Source: an uncultured bacterium (GTDB lineage: Bacteria > Patescibacteriota > Gracilibacteria > Absconditabacterales > Absconditicoccaceae). Taken from it: a DNA stretch of 64,000 nucleotides. Location of the stretch: the NCBI GenBank assembly GCA_947170225.1, contig CAMVSQ010000003.1, positions 1 to 64,000 of the forward strand, given 5' to 3'. A program made the position numbers and the translations under genes. Each line of letters begins with the position of its first letter. Within the stretch, counting starts at the first letter, position 1. Shown in pieces: positions 21,491 through 33,895 of this stretch. The notes under the pieces were generated by a model that was given only the letters and a program-made list of their open reading frames with translations, was not told where the DNA came from and ran no database searches.

Positions 21491-21724
21491 ATGTTGTATG
21501 CATTTCTATTTGCTTTAAGACTTATTGTTTTTGATTTTATTCGGTGAATAGTTCTCCTTTTTTCTTATTTCCCATCTTGGTATCAATACTTTTTTGCAGT
21601 AATTTTACTTATTTTCGTTTTTTGTTTTCTCTTCAAAAATCAAAAAAGAATTATATGATTATTGTCATTGTGACTAACACAAATATTTTTGCTTTTAAGC
21701 GTTTTTTATCCATGGTATTTGTAA
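21491..21724 (+). CDS. Small membrane protein, first of an overlapping pair
   Basis: 77 residues with two or three strongly hydrophobic stretches (ALRLIVFDFIRGIVLLFSYF, FAVILLIFVFCFLF, SLGLTQIFLLLSVFYPWYL); the glycines in these are TGA. It ends 13 nt inside the next open frame, which is also a membrane protein. The pair could be two coupled genes or one gene split by a frameshift. No family recognised. Confidence 0.5.
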
Positions 21725-21993
21725 AGCCACCACGAACTTTGCAAAAATTTGGATTTCCAATCAAATCTTTCCAATTCCCAGAATGTGGAGCCTGTGGAAG
21801 TGATACACCGATAATGGATACATTCTTGCCATTTTTGTTAAATTTTGTTATTTTTTGAGCAATCTCATTTTTGATAGTTAAATTTTTACCAAAAAAAATT
21901 ACCAATTCAAAAATCACATGGCGAATTGTCTGAGCTTTAGCTGTTTATTCGCTTTTTGCTGTGTTTGGATGGCTGTGAATTGCTTATGATTAA
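21712..21993 (+). CDS. Small membrane protein, second of an overlapping pair
   Basis: 93 residues. A polar N-terminus with FPECGACGSDTP, a possible CxxC metal or redox motif, is followed by two membrane helices (FLPFLLNFVIFGAISFLIV and IVGALAVYSLFAVFGWLG). Several helix glycines are TGA, supporting this strand over the shorter minus-strand frame in the same place. Function unknown. See the preceding entry for the possible split-gene explanation. Confidence 0.5.
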
Positions 21994-22014
21994 AAATATT
22001 TATCTATTTGTATT

Positions 22015-23577
22015 TTAATTATTGAGATATTCCATAGCACATTCATGCAAATTCTCACCATGTAATTTAATATAATATCTTCTCTCTTCATTTGTCAGTT
22101 GTGAATTATCTTTTCCATCTTTCTCCAAAAGATCTAGGAATTTGTATCTCTCATTACATTCTTCATTTCTTTCTGTCCAGAATCCCCATGTAGTAAATTT
22201 ATCATTATCTAAATCTTGTTTAAATTTATCCATCCACTTGGAAAAATATTCATTTTTCTCGTTTCAAACAATTAGATTGTACATATACTTATCAACTTCC
22301 TTTTTGCATGTATCATCTTCCATAATATCCTTTCAAGCTTCACAATCCAAATTTTTTGCTATCTCATCTGTTGGCGAACCTCCTCGTAATCATCTATTGA
22401 TATATACTTTATTATCGGGATATTCATCGTAACCAAATGTCTCTTTATTGTATTTATAGTGAGTATGCCAAAAGAAAATTTCATCAGTATTTGATATAGT
22501 TTCACATGGATTATCTATAGATTTATATGTTAGATAATAGCCTCGTCATTCTCAATTTCATCCATAATTATATCAGATATATCCGTCTTTGTACAGTAAA
22601 ATATATGAGTTATTCGTAACATCCCAATCTTCACAACCCATGTCACAATTGATTGAATTATTGTGACAAATAGCCACTACATCATCCAAATTTTCAATGC
22701 TTGGAGTTCCTTCTGGATTTTTAATGATTTCTGGATCAATTTTTCTGATGTATTCATCGTAATAAAAATTTATTGGGAAATGTGTTTCAAAATCTCAATG
22801 GAAAACGAGTCAATTGTCTTGCAATGCTGTGACTACACTTGTGACATCATCTACTAGATTTTGTAAATTTTCTTGAGAACCATAATTTCCATTAAAAGTC
22901 ATCTCATCACAAACAGAGGCTGAACAATATACTTCAATTCATTTCTCAGACAATAGTTTATTTGCTAATTCTATATAATATTCTCTCTGATAAAAAGGAA
23001 TTTGATTGTACTTTTGTCGCCATATATCCAGTACTTGATTGTAATAATTATTACTATCTACTAAATCTTCTTCTGTAACTCAATTTTCAAAAGCAATATT
23101 TCTAATTATTTTTTGCATTTCTACCACGTCTTTATTTCAATATTTTTCTTTAAATTGCTTGTATGAAGCTACAAGATCAAAAACAGATTCAGCGTTTGTT
23201 CGTTGCTCATCCCAATTTTCTTGACTCAACTCATCATATAGAGACTGTAAATAAGATAAATCTATATTTTCATCATGGTTTTTTGCATAATCAACGATAT
23301 CTACGACTGACTCATTTCATCTGTATATGCACAAAAATGGGCGAGTTTTGTAGTTAAAATATACAGAACCAGTCACAATGGAGTAGTCAAAATAAACTCA
23401 TGAATGATAGTTTATATCTCCTGAAAATTCATATTCAGTGTCTCAAAATTCGTTTTGAACTAAATTTTTACAGTCAGATACAAAATCAAAATCTTTCTGC
23501 TGCTGAATTCGAGTTGTACATCCAGCGAATAGCAAGATATTAGCTAACAAAGTAGTCAAAATTCAGATTTTTTTCAT
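22015..23577 (-). CDS. Predicted lipoprotein, unknown function
   Basis: 520 residues. The N-terminus MKKIGILTTLLANILLFAGC is a lipoprotein signal with lipobox L-F-A-G-C, so the mature protein is predicted to be lipid-anchored on the outer face of the membrane. The body is acidic, rich in Asn, Tyr and Asp, with scattered cysteines (for example CHNNSINCDMGCED) that may form disulfides outside the cell. No domain recognised. It is followed upstream by a second lipoprotein gene on the same strand only 12 bp away, so the two are probably co-expressed. Confidence 0.75.
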
Positions 23578-23589
23578 ATTTATACTATT

Positions 23590-25233
23590 TTAATCTTTAA
23601 AACAACGAATTGGGAAAGTCGCTGCACGATAAGATTTAGGAGTCTCCACAATATGATTATCGTAAAAATGAAGGAATCTTCATGGACTAGACATCCAATA
23701 ATATCACACAAATTCTTGTTCATGTGGTGTAGCTTTTCCATCAAAACGAATTCATCCAGCCATGGGCCATAATAAGTCATCTCTAAATAACCTTCATATC
23801 CTATTTCTTCGTACTCATCATCGATTTATAGAATCTTGGATGCTCTCATCTCATGGAAATTCTATACTAGTCCAAATTTGCATGAGTTTGCAAATTTCTC
23901 AGAGACTTGGAACATGGAATCAATCTGGACATGGTCACTGTCTCTCTGTCCTTGGATTTCCTGTATCAAGTCTAAATTCATTCAAAGAATATACTCATGA
24001 AATTCATATTCTTTCATTATCTCCACTTCCTCATCGTAAATTATCATTTACCGCTGCTAAAAAATAGTTACCTAAATTCAGATTGCGATTTACTTCTTCA
24101 CTATTATCCATAATTACGAACTGTGTATCGCTATCATACCAATTATTTGGTCAATATTGTAATGCTATATCTCTAGTGACTAAATCTTTTCCTGTTTTTA
24201 CTTCTGAATTTAGTTGAAATCCGTGATTATTTCACCGCTGAAAATAATATCAAAATGATTTCTCTCATGTTCAGGCAATTTCTGCTCATAAATTTCTATC
24301 CATGATAGTGATAGACTCTTCTCAATTATCCAAGGTAATCGTACTATTTTCTATATCATGCTGAATACCATAATTTTGGATACTAATCTCTCTGATTTCA
24401 GGAGTAATATTTTTATCACTTAAATAAAATATATGACAAGCTAATTTTTTGGTCTCAACTATAAAATTATCTGCTCAAATCATTGAACCAATAAATCTAG
24501 ATGCTCATTTACAATTTGATTCTGGATACTTATCTCTAGGTATTAGATAGAGTGCATTTTCAAATCATGATCAAAACTCAAAAGGAGGAATATCATCTTT
24601 TGATATAGTATCATATTTATTGAGTTCAATTACACAGTTATTCTCCCGATTACTAATTGGTTCCATAACGAAAGGATATGGATTAACTTTGTAAACATAA
24701 AAATCTGTTATATTATTTATTGTCGAATAATTCACGGTTGGATAATATTCACCATTTTTTTCATATCACTGTTTTTCTTTTACTCAAGTTCATATTGGGA
24801 AAGAAATTCAATCATCTCTTTCTCTTCCAAAACAAGAGAGATCTGCTTTGTTAGTATTTTCCAATAACATCTCATTGTCACGAATCATAAGAGATAATAA
24901 TCAATTATTTATAAACAATCTCTTACCATTGTCCAAAATTGCAATTTTTTTATTCTGAATTTCAAAAGTTGTGACAAATTTGAAATTGATCGTATGAAAA
25001 ATATCTGTGAAATTAACTTTCAAGATATAGGAATATTTATTATCATTTTTTCATAAATTTTCAATTTCTACTGGCACTTTATTTCCATTTTTTATATCAA
25101 TAATTTCTCAAGAAAAAATTATAGGACCTATTTGTTCTTCAGTATCAATATCTTCCTGAGTTGTCTGATTACCACAACCAAGCAATAAAAAAAGAGAAAT
25201 AAATAATATAATAATAATTCAGATTTTTTTCAT
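23590..25233 (-). CDS. Lipoprotein with FISUMP-like C-terminal domain
   Basis: 547 residues. Lipoprotein signal MKKIGIIIILFISLFLLLGC. The last 230 residues carry the pattern of the FISUMP / DUF1566-type surface domain: TIMDRNLGAE near its start, GYYFQRGNNHGF, then GPCPDGFHVPSLREICKLMQ, and GYYWMSSPG plus a closing FPIRCFKD. Those domains are known from surface proteins of Fibrobacteres, Bacteroidetes and CPR bacteria; their ligand is generally unknown. The N-terminal half is beta-rich and unassigned. It forms a probable two-gene unit with the 22015-23577 lipoprotein and is divergent from typA. Confidence 0.75.
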
Positions 25234-25319
25234 GGTTCAATAAACTAATAAAGCTATATTTTTATATAGCCATTATGGTTAGAAATTCAAGTACAGGTAA
25301 CTTTTTGTATTCAATTTTC

Positions 25320-25347
25320 TTGTTTTTTTCGTTCAAAAGCATATAAT
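25320..25347 (+). promoter_or_regulatory. Promoter of typA
   Basis: TTGTTT (25320-25325) and TATAAT (25342-25347) with a 16-nt spacer, 40 bp before the typA ATG. The -35 box is weak and the -10 box perfect. Confidence 0.55.
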
Positions 25348-25386
25348 CCTTGCTGAATTTTTTTTAATTTTTGTGTAAAAAATTTC

Positions 25387-27183
25387 ATGGACATTAGAAA
25401 TATCGCAATAATAGCTCATGTAGACCATGGGAAAACCACTTTAGTAGACCAGCTCCTCAAGCAGTCTGGTACTTTAAAAAAGATGGACGATGCAAATTTG
25501 GTCATGGACAGCAATGATCAAGAACGCGAGAGAGGGATCACAATTTACTCAAAAAATACAGCTATCGAGTACAAATGAACTAGAATCAACATAGTAGACA
25601 CACCTGGACACGCAGATTTTGGTAGTGAAGTAGAAAGAGTTTTGAGGATGATTGATTCAGTAATCCTTGTTGTTGATGCTTATGAATGACCTATGCCTCA
25701 GACCAAATTTGTGCTAAAAAAAGCCTTAGAATTGGGACTAAAACCAATGGTTGTAATCAATAAAATCGACAAACCAACAGCAAGACCACAAGAAGTAATC
25801 GATATGCTTTTTGATTTGTTCATTTCGCTTTGAGCTACTGATGAGCAATGTGATTTTCCAATAATATATGCAAGTGCCAAATTTGGATTTGCTGTAAATT
25901 CTCTAGATGAGGAAAGAAAGGATATGACACCATTATTTGATGCGATTTTGAAATATGTGCCACTTGCTCCAAATTTCCCAAACAAAGATTTCCGCATGCA
26001 GATAGCCAATCTTACTTATGACGAATATCTTTGAAGGATGTGAATTGGTCGTGTATATGAATGAACAGCCAAAACTGGTGAATCTGTGACAATTGTCTGA
26101 AATGATTGATCAGTTAGGACAGGAAAAATTGGAAAAATTTTCACAACACTATGACTTCAGAGGATAGAAACATGAAAAGCGGATTGTGGAGATATTATCA
26201 CAATTAGCGGAATCCCATCCATTTTTGTTTGAGAGACTATTTGAATTTGAAATGTCCAAGCTTTGCCAGCTATCAAAATTGATGAACCTACCTTGAAAAT
26301 GGAATTTCTCGTAAATGATTCACCATTTGCAGGTAAAGAATGAAAATATATGACCACCAGAAATTTAGCAGAGAGACTAGAAAAAGAAACCGAAACAAAT
26401 GTGGGTCTCAAAGTAGAAATTGAAGATGGAAAATTTATGGTATCTGGTAGGGGAGAGATGCATTTATCAGTTTTGATCGAAAGTATCCGTAGAGAGTGAC
26501 GAGAATTACAGGTTTGAGCACCACAAGTAATTTTCAAAGAAATAGATTGAAAAAAACAAGAGCCAATAGAAAATGTAGTCATCACAGTAGAAGATTGATT
26601 ATCATGAACAATCATTGAAACGATATCCAATCGTAAATGACTAATGAAGGATCTCAAATCCAAAGATTGAATGAGTACGATAGAATTTGAAGTGCCTACG
26701 AGATGACTTCTAGGATTTAGATGAGATTTTACACTCATGACGAGATGAGAGTGAATTATGTATTCTTCTTTCTCTCACTACGAACCACGAAAATGAGAAA
26801 TCAAAAAGAGAGATGTCTGATCCATGATTTCATCCGCTACTTGAACGGCTATGAACTACTGAATTTTCAAACTTCAAGAGAGATGACCAATTTTTGTAGA
26901 TCCAGCACAAAAGATATATGAGTGAATGATAGTCTGAGAGCATTTGAAGTGATGAGATATGACAGTAAATCTTACTATCAACAAGCAGCAAACATCAGTC
27001 AGAAATAGCGGAAATGATGAAGCAATGATCCTCAAACCAATTCGCCACATGTCACTGGAGGATGCTTTAGGTTATATAGGATTAGATGAATTAGTAGAAA
27101 TTACGCCACAGTCTATCCGTATCAGGAAAAAATATCTCACAGAATTGGAAAGGACTACAGCAAGGAGACAGTGAAAAATCTAG
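25387..27183 (+). CDS. typA: Ribosome-associated GTPase TypA/BipA
   Basis: 598 residues, the normal length. TypA is a translational GTPase that helps 50S subunit maturation and growth under stress. G1 loop AHVDHGKTT, switch I with ERERGITI, G3 [10 protein letters not shown]4 NKIDK and G5 YASAKFG are all visible near the N-terminus. An EF-G-like domain II follows, and the TypA-specific C-terminal domain contains TRGLLGFRGDF and the diagnostic [13 protein letters not shown]. Many conserved glycines (for example in TRGLLG) are TGA. It is monocistronic, with its own promoter and a strong terminator. Confidence 0.97.
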
Positions 27184-27189
27184 ATAAAA

Positions 27190-27219
27190 CAAAAAAACTG
27201 GCAGAATTGCCAGTTTTTA
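27190..27219. terminator. Terminator of typA (bidirectional)
   Basis: The stem AACTGGCA/TGCCAGTT has a four-base loop and is flanked by A and T runs. It lies between convergent typA and the small membrane protein gene. Confidence 0.9.
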
Positions 27220-27232
27220 TATGTCATTTTTT

Positions 27233-27676
27233 TTATGATATAAATGCAGACCAAATCAATTTTACAATCACATATGCAAAAACAATAATCAATAGTCAAA
27301 GCACAATTTTTCAGATAGGATTATTTGACTCTGGTTTCAAGTTTTTTATTATTCTCTTGTATCCCAAATAAATTATAGCCAAGGCTCCTATGAGCAAAGC
27401 CACCTGTCCCACAAATTTGACCAAAAATACAAGATAATCCAGTATAGAATCCCAGCTCAATATTCATGATGCAAATTGGTCTCACAAACTTAAATTTCCA
27501 CTTTTTACTACAGCTCTATAATTATCCCACACCTTACCTCACTGCGAAACTCATTTTACTATATTTCATACATCTCATCATTTTGGTATTATAGAAATAT
27601 CTGTCTGTTGAGCACTAGCAAAAGAACTAAACATTCCTATCATCATCAATGTAAATACAGTCAAAATTTTTTTCAT
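27233..27676 (-). CDS. Small exported two-helix protein, VirB2/TrbC pilin-like
   Basis: 147 residues. A signal peptide (MKKILTVFTLMMIGMFSSFA, then SAQQ) is followed by a short Gly-rich region and two long hydrophobic helices near residues 80-105 and 120-145, separated by a basic loop (LGYKRIIKNLKPE). This is the size and topology of VirB2/TrbC-type pilins and related small proteins of type IV secretion and of CPR genomes; there is no sequence motif that proves it. It is the last gene of the operon led by the giant protein genes, 25 bp after the 27702-28631 gene. Confidence 0.6.
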
Positions 27677-27701
27677 TTTTGTTTTCTAAAATAGTAAAAC
27701 T

Positions 27702-28631
27702 TTAAGAGCATCTGGGTGTCAAGGTTATTATGGCCTTGTTTACTTCATATAGCGATGTGTTTATATCAAATACGAGTTTTTGCAAGTCAGATAGCTTATT
27801 GCTTACAAAATAATTACCCAAATAAGATTTCATATTTGATCACAACAATACATTTGCTTTTTGCATCAAAACAGTTTTTGTATATATATTTTCGTTTTGT
27901 ATCCTATTATTTGTCAAATTTTTGCACAGTACATATTCTTGTGTAGTTATCTTGTTTGCCTCACTTGTTTGAATCCGTATTCATCCAGTATTTAGTTCAC
28001 CAATATATTTAGCCACATCACATGCAAGATTGTATTTATCTCGCAATGTCCGAGAATCATTCAATTTTATAGCATTTTCCACACTTATTTTCCAGTTATC
28101 CATATCTGTTCAGTAGTTGCTAGAAAATTGAGATATATTTTGTGTGTATGTCCACATATTTTTATATTTTTCATTTATTTCCAGAGGCAAAGATCCATTT
28201 ATATCATTAGCACGATTTGTGATAAAATCTCTCCAGTCTTTTCCACTCAAATCAGGCTCCAAATCGTACAGCAAATCGTCTCAATTGTCATTTTGCTGTT
28301 TTGCATCCAGTCTCCTCAAATAAACATCCAAAATATGATCAAACAGAAAAATGGATTCTGGATAAAATTTATTGTCGTTTGTAATATTGCAGTTTTTGGT
28401 TTTTTTTGTAGCACAGCAATAAGCATTTAGATTGTCAAAAGCTTTTTCCAGTGCTTTGCGTGGCATTGCTTGTGCCAGATTTGCCACAATTTCATTTTCA
28501 TTGTTTTCATCCCATTTGGATAAAATATCATTTTTTGAAAAAATTATACTACAGTCTCAATCAGTATCAGCAGCAAATGTCACCGACACCAAAGAGAATA
28601 AAACAACTATCAATACACAAATTTTTTTCAT
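27702..28631 (-). CDS. Exported protein of unknown function
   Basis: 309 residues. The signal peptide MKKICVLIVVLFSLVSVTFA has an apparent signal peptidase I site after AxA-like TFAA. The mature part is mostly helical and charged, with cysteines in C-x-I, Y-C-C-A, K-N-C-N, L-A-C-D, V-L-C-K and a terminal PRCS that could form disulfides outside the cell. No family recognised. It lies between the giant surface-protein gene (62 bp upstream) and the pilin-like gene (25 bp downstream) on the same strand, so it is a likely accessory of that system. Confidence 0.65.
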
Positions 28632-28693
28632 CCATTGATTCTTTATGTAAATTATATCTCAATTATAACCGATTTTTTATTTTTTGCAAATTT

Positions 28694-31600
28694 TTAATAC
28701 TCAAGTAGATTTTTTATTTTAATTTTTACAGATCATATATTAGCGCCATTTGGATTTGTCCTAAAAGTATATATCACACTATTTGTCATGTTATCAAATC
28801 CATATTCTCCGTATAAAGTTGTATCTGTATATATTTGTCATATAGGCGAAACATATAGCAATACTTCTCCATTTCTTACTACGGCTTTTCATCCGTTAAA
28901 TTCTCCAAATCATTCATTTTCCAGTGGTACTACAGACGCATTATTTCAGTTTACATTCAAACTAACCAATTCTTTTCCAGAAAATATTACCCAAAACAAT
29001 GTTTTGTTTCATTCCATCACTTTGATTACAGGAATTTTTGGAGAGTAATCCAATTTTATGCTTATATTATTTTCAAAACCGGGAGTTATAGTAATTTTTC
29101 CACTTTCTGGATTTATTTTTGCTACTATATCTCCACTGGTAGAGTATAATCCAATATCATCACCCAAATCAAAATATCCACCATAAACATTTATCTGTTC
29201 AGCGGTAGTTCAAAAAGAGGAGATATATCTTCATCACACAGTTCCAGTTAAAATTTCCCATTTTTCATCATTTGATCTATCTCTCATAAACTGTACAAAT
29301 CCAGTATCAATATCCTGATCCATTTGGGCCACTATTGTCACAAAAGATTCACTATTTCAGACCGGAATTGCACTTGTACTTATAGGATTGTTTATGATAT
29401 TTCAGTTTAGATAGCTCAAATTTTGATTTCATTTCAAAATATTTGTGATTTGTATGTTTGGCACTTTGATTATCAGTCTTACATCAGATACATATTGATT
29501 TCCATCTATATCCACTCATCAAACATAAAATGTCAAATTTTTCTCTCCAGTAAAATATAGACCACTCAGCTCAATATAACCAGTTCTACTATTTATACCA
29601 CTTTCTCTAGCCAAAGTATTTCCTGCTTCATCAGCTATCCAAATTTCATTCAGAGCTACATTGTCTTCCCAATCTACCTGCAAAATATAATTTGTTCACA
29701 CATATCACTCCAGAGCAGATCACTCACTCACGATTTTGTCAGTAGCTGGTCTATACAATTTAATTTCAGGGCTTGGTCACTGCGTATCTGCTATTATTTG
29801 TGGTCCAGCCACTATTTGATTACTAGAGCTACTAGAAATTTTGTAAGTATTATCTACAAAATTCAGCGTATATATCTCACTATATTGCCAATTTCTAGGC
29901 AATTCTTCTACAGTCAAACTTATAGTATTGGCAGAGTCATTGTAGTACAAAAGATCAAATATCCTATTTCAAGTTCATATCCATCTTTCAGTATTATTTA
30001 GTGTTCATTCTTCCAGTTCCAGTTTTGTTCATGTCACTTCAGATCATTTAGGCAATACCAATACATATTTTTTATCAAAAAGGCTACTATTATTTCCCTG
30101 AGACAGCAAGATTTCACGATCATTAAATTGATCTACTCTGTGTATCATTTTTACCAAATATCCATCTACATTGTCTCACAAAATTTTGCTATTTAACCAA
30201 GAAACCTTGATAGTATCAAAAGTTTGCCCTGCATATTTAAAGTTTTTGACTTCTCGATTTGTATCCACTACTTTTACAAAAATAAATTTGCTAAACAATA
30301 CTCCTCAGTATCTTATCTTTACAAATCAATTTTCTGAATCAGATACCAAATCATCATAAGAATTTATTTTGTATACATAAAAGTTTGACGCATTTTCATA
30401 TTCAATATTTTCATAATTTGAATTTCATCATCTATATTTTACATAGATATTATTTTCATCCCACAAAATCAAATCAGAGCGACCATCCCCATTTATATCA
30501 GTCAACACAAATCTAGACTGAAATTTGTTTACATAATCATTATTTGCCAGCAAAAAACTACCTTCTTTTGTGTTCAAAGTATATCCATCAATATAATTTG
30601 AAATTTTTACATTACTATTGCTGTTTGTCATATTTGTACTACTATTTCATCATGCACTTCATCCAGCACTTTGAGCTAACAAAATTTTTGCACTATCACT
30701 ATCCATATCAAATAATTTTGCCGATAAGGTAATATCCCAAGAGTTGTCATTTACCAGAGAAATTTCATTGTCAGATACTGTAGCCAAAAATTTATCATAA
30801 TCATTTACTATCATATCAGCGATTTCCGAGTTGCTATTTTTGTAATTTTCCAACACAGTAGTATATCATTTTTCCACATTTTTTACAGCATCTATATTTG
30901 CCCCAATATGTCTATCCATAGCAATCAAAGACATAGATTCTTGAGCTCTATTTTTTATATCTTTGTTTGTTGCCCTTTGGTTGATTGCAGCCAAAGTATC
31001 GTGCAATATCCTAAAATTATTTTCATTTACATCAGGATCAAAATCTACATAAGATATAGGTTCTTCCACTTCTTTATACAGATTTTGTAGATTTTCAAAT
31101 CTCCTTTGCTTATCCAAAGTTTTTTTATCCTCAATTTCTTGTGCACCATCTTTTAGTTCAACATCCAAAATATTCAAACTTTCAAAATTTACATTTTGTC
31201 ATGCTTGTTCAATGTCACTGTTTATTTGATCCATCACTTGTTTTCCTTTGTTCAACAAAAGATTTTTCACTCCATCAAGTTCCTGTGATAGTGAATTATA
31301 AAGTCTTACCATCTCATTGTACGAATCAATCAATCATCAATATTTTCTGTTTAGCTCTTCAATTTCTGTTTGTAGACGTCTTATTTTTTCGTTGTTTTCT
31401 ACTATTTTTCCATTTAATCTATCTATTAGTTTTTGTGTATATTCAATTTTATCAGTCAGCAATTTTCTATCTATTTCAGTGCTAGCAGTGTTTAATTGAG
31501 CTCTATAGTCATTTAGTAGAGTAGTATTTTCTTGCAAATCTTTATTCCATTTTTCATTTTCGCTTTGCAAATTTTGGATTTGATCCCTTTTGCTTTCCAA

Positions 31601-33847
31601 TTCAGCTAAAACAGTTCCCAATCACTCAAATCAAGTTTCCAGTAATTTTTTGTATCTATCAAATCTTTGTTGCAATCCATTCAATCTATTTATGTCCTCG
31701 CTAGCTCAGACTCACTGACATTCAATAGAAAATATGTTGTTTACGCATGCTTGTAGATGATCAGTATATTCTTTGCTTATATTAGATACATAATTTGTAC
31801 CTACAGAAGCATAATCTGTCAATTTGTATGATACTCCATTTATCTCATTTACCACTCATTGCAAAAATGCATAAAAATCCTCAAAACTATATTGCAAATT
31901 TACATAAGTTTGCAAAGATAAATCAAATCATTTCAGCTTTACATCTCTAAACTGATTGGTCTGCAATAGGGCAGAAAATCCTGTAAACATATTTGCCAAT
32001 ATGCTAGGCATACCAGCACTTATAGTACTATTCCAGTCTGACAGTGTTTGATCAAATTGATCCCAGTATGCTACTTCGTAGTCTCTCTGAGTCATTTGCT
32101 CTACCTTTGCTTTGATAGAAGCTTCAGCAACTAATCCAAATTTTCATTTCACAATACAAAGGATTTTTCCAATGATTTCTGCGGCTTTTATCATAGTAGT
32201 TATTTCATTTGGTAGTCTAGGAATTTTTGGAGCAGGAGGCAACAAAGGTAATTCCATCTGCACACTAGGGATAAATGATGGTAAATCAGGCAAGACAGGA
32301 GGAGATGGGATTAATGGCAATCCTCACAAATTTCACATATTCAAGTTTAAATCTACCAATTTTAGTTGTGCTAAAATATCCAAACCAAATGCTAAAGTCT
32401 CATCCAAATTCAAAGACAAATCTATATCTGGAGGAGATGGGATATTTGGCAATTGAGGCAATGGTACAGCAATTGGATTAAATACAAAATTTGGCAACTT
32501 TATATCAGTCTCCAGATGTATTTCAGAAAAATCCAAGTATATGCTAGGTATCTTTGTCGGTGGAATCGGTATGACAGGCAAATCAATACCATTGCAGAGT
32601 ATTCCTAGCTTACATGTAAATTGGTCATAGTTATCATTTGTACAAGTGCTACAGTTTTCTGTCCAATCAGCAGACAAATCAATAATCAATTGGTATGTTT
32701 CCAGTGTGGTCATAAGCGTAATGATTGCATCTACATACTGAGAATATCTATTTGCATTGGTTTCCATCCACATAGATAGTGTTCACAGCACAGAATTTAC
32801 CAAACTAGAAATCTCTCCCAGATATCTATCTACTACATGTATCCACTCATATAGTTGCACTGGAAATTGCTTGTACATTTGTAGTGTTTCTATATTCTCT
32901 TTTACCGATCTCATCAAACTATCAGCGCTAGATTGTATATTCAAAAATCAATTTAGCATAGTATCAATAGTTCCATCCAAAAATATTTCTGAACAAGCAT
33001 TTCATACCACTTGGCTATCTTCTTTTATTTTTAGTCATTTAGTGCTTATAGCCTGTCAATTTTTTTTAATTGAAATTTTTGTTTTTCATGTGTTTATATT
33101 ATTTGATATCAAATCAAATCAAGATGTAAACATAGTCAAATCTGAAGTGCTTGGATCAAAATACAAGTACACATCAATTGGTATTACATTATTTACACTA
33201 TCAAAATATTTAGTATATACATAAAATCCTCAGTCTTGAGCTTCATATACTTTGTAATTTCACAGATCGCTCAAATTATATTTTTGCCTCAAATTTTGCA
33301 AAGAATCAATTTTTCACTGCAAATTTTCCAGCCTTGGACCATCTCAAATGCTTGATAGTATTTGTGAATCTGCTTGTCTGTATTGTTCTTTTAGACTTTC
33401 TATGGCTCTTTGTAGGTCACTGATTCAGTTTATATTTGTACTTCATCCACAAAATCATACCAGAGCTGTAAAAAAATTCTGCCAATCAGCCAAAATCTCA
33501 GTCTGTCTATTCATCCAGCTTTGGGACATACTAATATAAGAAGTAACATCTTCACTAGAAATCATAGGCACATCAATAGTGATATCTTGTGTGCTGATAT
33601 TTACTAGTGGAGTTTCGCTAAACAGTTCTTCCAGCTGTTCAAAAGGATTTGTATATTCCGACCAACTAGATACTTGGTCTCTACTCATCAAATTTTCCTG
33701 TCACCATGCATCCAATTGAGATAGTGCAGAATCATTAGCTTTACAGGTTTTTGTGCTACTGTCTCGTTTCAGACCTCTATTTTCACATTTTAGTTGCAAC
33801 GATGCTGGTGTATCTTCACAAAATCACGAAGAAGCATTCCAAACTCA
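28694..33847 (-). CDS. Giant surface protein, C-terminal reading frame (Ig-like and FG-GAP-like repeats)
   Basis: A 1717-codon frame from ATG 33847, in the same phase as the 3176-residue frame upstream but separated from it by a 48-bp stretch with three in-phase TAA codons. The N-terminus (MSWNASSGFCED) has no signal peptide. This suggests it is the continuation of the upstream protein: translating the gap one base out of phase gives a plausible bridge, TCENNKGV joining WNASSGFCED. Contents: Pro-rich linkers around 32.3-32.6 kb, a long coiled coil (about 31.3-31.7 kb, ESKRDQIQNLQSENEKW), an FG-GAP-like calcium motif DINGDGRSDLILWDENN near 30.49 kb, and beta-sandwich domains to the end. Probably extracellular. 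Either a separate gene or a frame-disrupted tail. Confidence 0.7.
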
Positions 33848-33895
33848 TTTATTATTTTCGCAAGTTTCCTTCTTTCAGTTTGTGGTCGATTGTAT

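Noticed and set aside
21651-21917. Minus-strand open frame of 88 codons
   Set aside because: The plus-strand frames read as membrane helices with TGA-glycines and fit better; the minus frame has no recognisable features.
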